From NCBI GenBank assembly GCA_023400985.1, contig JAEXEN010000012.1, positions 1 to 22,420 on the forward strand: DNA of 22,420 bases, written 5' to 3'. This document shows, piece by piece, positions 21,069-22,420 of the stretch. The stretch is from Bacillota bacterium (GTDB taxonomy: Bacteria; Bacillota; Clostridia; Christensenellales; CAG-138). Made by a program: the position numbers and the translations under genes. The stretch's first letter is position 1, and every line of letters starts with the position of its first letter. Below the pieces are notes generated by a model. The model was not told the DNA's origin and searched no databases. It saw only the letters and a list, made by a program, of their open reading frames with translations.

Positions 21069-22061
21069 ATGAACCGGCTGATCGTGACGGAAAATCACAA
21101 CCCATGGCACAATCTCGCGCTGGAGGAGCAGCTTTTCGACACGCAAAAAGAGGACGTTACGCTCTACCTTTGGCAGAATCAAAATACCGTGGTCATCGGC
21201 CGCAACCAGAACGCGTGGAAAGAGAGCAGGTTTTCTGAGCTTGAGCGCGATGGCGGCAGGCTCGCGCGGCGCACCTCGGGCGGCGGCGCGGTGTTCCACG
21301 ACCTCGGAAATTTGAACTTCACCTTCCTAGCGACGCGAGCCCTCTACGACCAGCAGCGCCAGCTTTCCGTGGTCACGGAGGCCGTAAAAAGCCTCGGCGT
21401 CGACGCGCGCTTCACGGGCAGGAACGACATCCTCGCCTTCGGCAAAACCGGCGCAGCGTGCGAAACCGGCGCGAAATTCTCCGGCAACGCGTTTCGTTTT
21501 TCCAACATGGCGGGGCTCCACCACGGTACGCTTCTCGTGCACGTGGATATGGGAAGACTTGGGAAATACCTCGCTCCTTCCGAGGATAAGCTTAAGGCGA
21601 AGGGCGTGGACAGCGTGCGCGCCCGCGTCTGCAACCTTACAGACTTCGCCCCTTCCCTGACCGTCGAAGATGTAAAAAGCGCCGTAATAAGCGCCTTTGA
21701 GCGCGAATACGGCACAACAAGCCTTCTTTCGGAAAGCAAGCTCGATTTGGCCGCCATCGAGCGCCTCACACAAAAACACGCCTCGCGCGAATGGCGGCTC
21801 GGCGCTACCCCCGCGTTTGACATGGAGCTCTACACCCGCTTCCCCTGGGGAGGATTGGAGCTTGCATTAAGCTTTTCGCACGGAAAGATCGAGTCGTTGC
21901 GCGCGTTCAGCGACGCAATGGATGAAGCGTTCATCCTCCGCATCCCGGAGGCGCTCACGGGCTGTGTATTTGAAAGCGCCGCCATGGCGGAAAGACTCCG
22001 GTCGCTCAATGCCCCTGAAGCGGAGGATATAGCAAACTGGATACTTGAAAAAGGGTTTTAG
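21069..22061 (+). CDS. lplA: Lipoate-protein ligase A
   Basis: A 330-residue ligase that activates free lipoate with ATP and attaches it to lipoyl domains (2-oxoacid dehydrogenases or glycine cleavage H protein). Visible are NPWHNLALEEQL (11-22), IGRNQNAW (43-50), RRTSGGGAVFHDLGNLNFTF (67-86) of the lipoate pocket, and the lysine motif GAKFSGNAF with K136. A C-terminal accessory domain (about 245-330) is present, so it should perform both activation and transfer. ATG 21069 is preferred over an in-frame ATG at 21030: family alignment begins here, AAAGGCGG lies 8 nt upstream, and the promoter would start transcription after 21030. No target enzymes are in the window, so it is a scavenging gene on its own promoter. 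Confidence 0.94.
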   Translation: MNRLIVTENHNPWHNLALEEQLFDTQKEDVTLYLWQNQNTVVIGRNQNAWKESRFSELERDGGRLARRTSGGGAVFHDLGNLNFTFLATRALYDQQRQLSVVTEAVKSLGVDARFTGRNDILAFGKTGAACETGAKFSGNAFRFSNMAGLHHGTLLVHVDMGRLGKYLAPSEDKLKAKGVDSVRARVCNLTDFAPSLTVEDVKSAVISAFEREYGTTSLLSESKLDLAAIERLTQKHASREWRLGATPAFDMELYTRFPWGGLELALSFSHGKIESLRAFSDAMDEAFILRIPEALTGCVFESAAMAERLRSLNAPEAEDIANWILEKGF

Positions 22062-22107
22062 GGCGTGTTGCCATTTTTCAAGCACGACCTAAAACCCATA
22101 ATTTTTA
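22053..22107 (+). terminator. Intrinsic terminator of lplA
   Basis: Perfect 10-bp stem GGGTTTTAGG (22053-22062) with CCTAAAACCC (22088-22097), with a further CGTG/CACG pairing inside, then ATAATTTTTAAAATTT. The left arm includes the lplA stop codon. Confidence 0.8.
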
Positions 22108-22189
22108 AAATTTACCTGCGCGGGTCGCGGCATAACCGCATGAACGTATTCACATACTAGGGCTACCGATCGAACGGAGGTAAAAGCCT

Positions 22190-22366
22190 ATGTCTATGCC
22201 AAATGAGGGCTGTCAAACGATTGGTTGCCGCGTAGCGAGCTGTAGGTTTCACAGCGATTCGCACAATAACTGTACGCTCGACCGCATCGAGGTAGAACCC
22301 ATGCCGAGCGGCAATACGGGCACACCCGCCGACGAGAGCCTTTGCGGGAGCTACAAGCAGAAATAG
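22190..22366 (+). CDS. DUF1540 domain small cysteine-rich protein
   Basis: A 58-residue protein matching the DUF1540 pattern: IGCRVASCRFH....NNCTLDRIEV...... ESLCGSYK, with cysteines at 8, 13, 18, 28 and 52. DUF1540 proteins are short Bacillota proteins of unknown function, presumed metal- or disulphide-bound; this reads as one full domain. The start follows GGAGG (22176-22180) with 9 nt spacing; an in-frame ATG two codons later (22196) is an alternative. It stands after the lplA terminator, so it has its own promoter, which I could not define in 22098-22175. Confidence 0.88.
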   Translation: MSMPNEGCQTIGCRVASCRFHSDSHNNCTLDRIEVEPMPSGNTGTPADESLCGSYKQK

Positions 22367-22420
22367 CGGCAGAACGACAGTACCGGTCGCGGGGCGGGGG
22401 GTTTATGAAAGCGCGCGCGG
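22367..22420. other. Window end, nothing assigned
   Basis: GC-rich sequence after the DUF1540 gene, running to the window edge. An ATG at 22405 could begin a further gene, but too little is visible to judge. Confidence 0.3.

Overview
The window looks like a chromosomal segment of an anaerobic member of the Clostridia (Bacillota), possibly a Christensenellales-type gut lineage. The evidence is the set of families present: GlgC/GlgD paired ADP-glucose pyrophosphorylase subunits, DUF951, DUF1858, DUF1540 and DUF4180 proteins, QueT, Gram-positive-type signal peptidases, and purine-rich Shine-Dalgarno sites with frequent TTG/GTG starts. Most of the window is GC-rich. About 9.24-14.62 kb is visibly more AT-rich and reads as an accessory insert.

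Layout. (1) 1-1295: 3' part of a cell-wall hydrolase with four peptidoglycan-binding repeats and an NlpC/P60 domain. (2) 1296-1853: a gene-free stretch full of hairpins and palindromic repeats. (3) 1854-5841: rightward genes for DUF951, three tandem signal-peptidase-I-like proteins (the middle one lacks catalytic residues), a condensation-fold acyltransferase and a zinc-ribbon membrane protein. (4) 5845-8991: leftward genes for a GH13 amylase/neopullulanase and a zinc-ribbon membrane protein, then a DUF1858 protein and the queuosine-precursor transporter QueT. (5) 8992-9555: a gene-free stretch with a second copy of the structured repeat and a possible 20-residue ORF. (6) 9556-10977: a tyrosine recombinase gene enclosed by a perfect 22-bp inverted repeat. 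(7) 11054-14612: HD-GYP phosphodiesterase, CheW and chemoreceptor operon, closed by a strong terminator. (8) 14726-20854: leftward glycogen operon glgB-glgC-glgD-glgA plus DUF4180. (9) 20999-22366: divergent lipoate-protein ligase and a DUF1540 peptide.

Main discovery. The recombinase cassette has the layout of a self-encoded DNA inversion switch. Just inside the left inverted repeat, on the minus strand, lies a near-consensus sigma-28 (SigD/FliA) motif: TAAA, 15 nt, GTCGATAT. In the orientation shown it fires leftward into hairpins. Inversion between the repeats would place it about 110 nt upstream of the HD-GYP/CheW/chemoreceptor operon, which has no obvious promoter of its own here. This suggests phase variation of a chemotaxis and c-di-GMP module by an inverting motility-type promoter, with the sequence shown in the presumed OFF state. 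The repeats, promoter motif and genes are seen directly; the switching is inferred.

Other points of interest are two genes that look leaderless (extended -10 exactly 6 nt before the ATG), the signal-peptidase pseudoenzyme between two intact paralogues, and a dispersed structured intergenic repeat.
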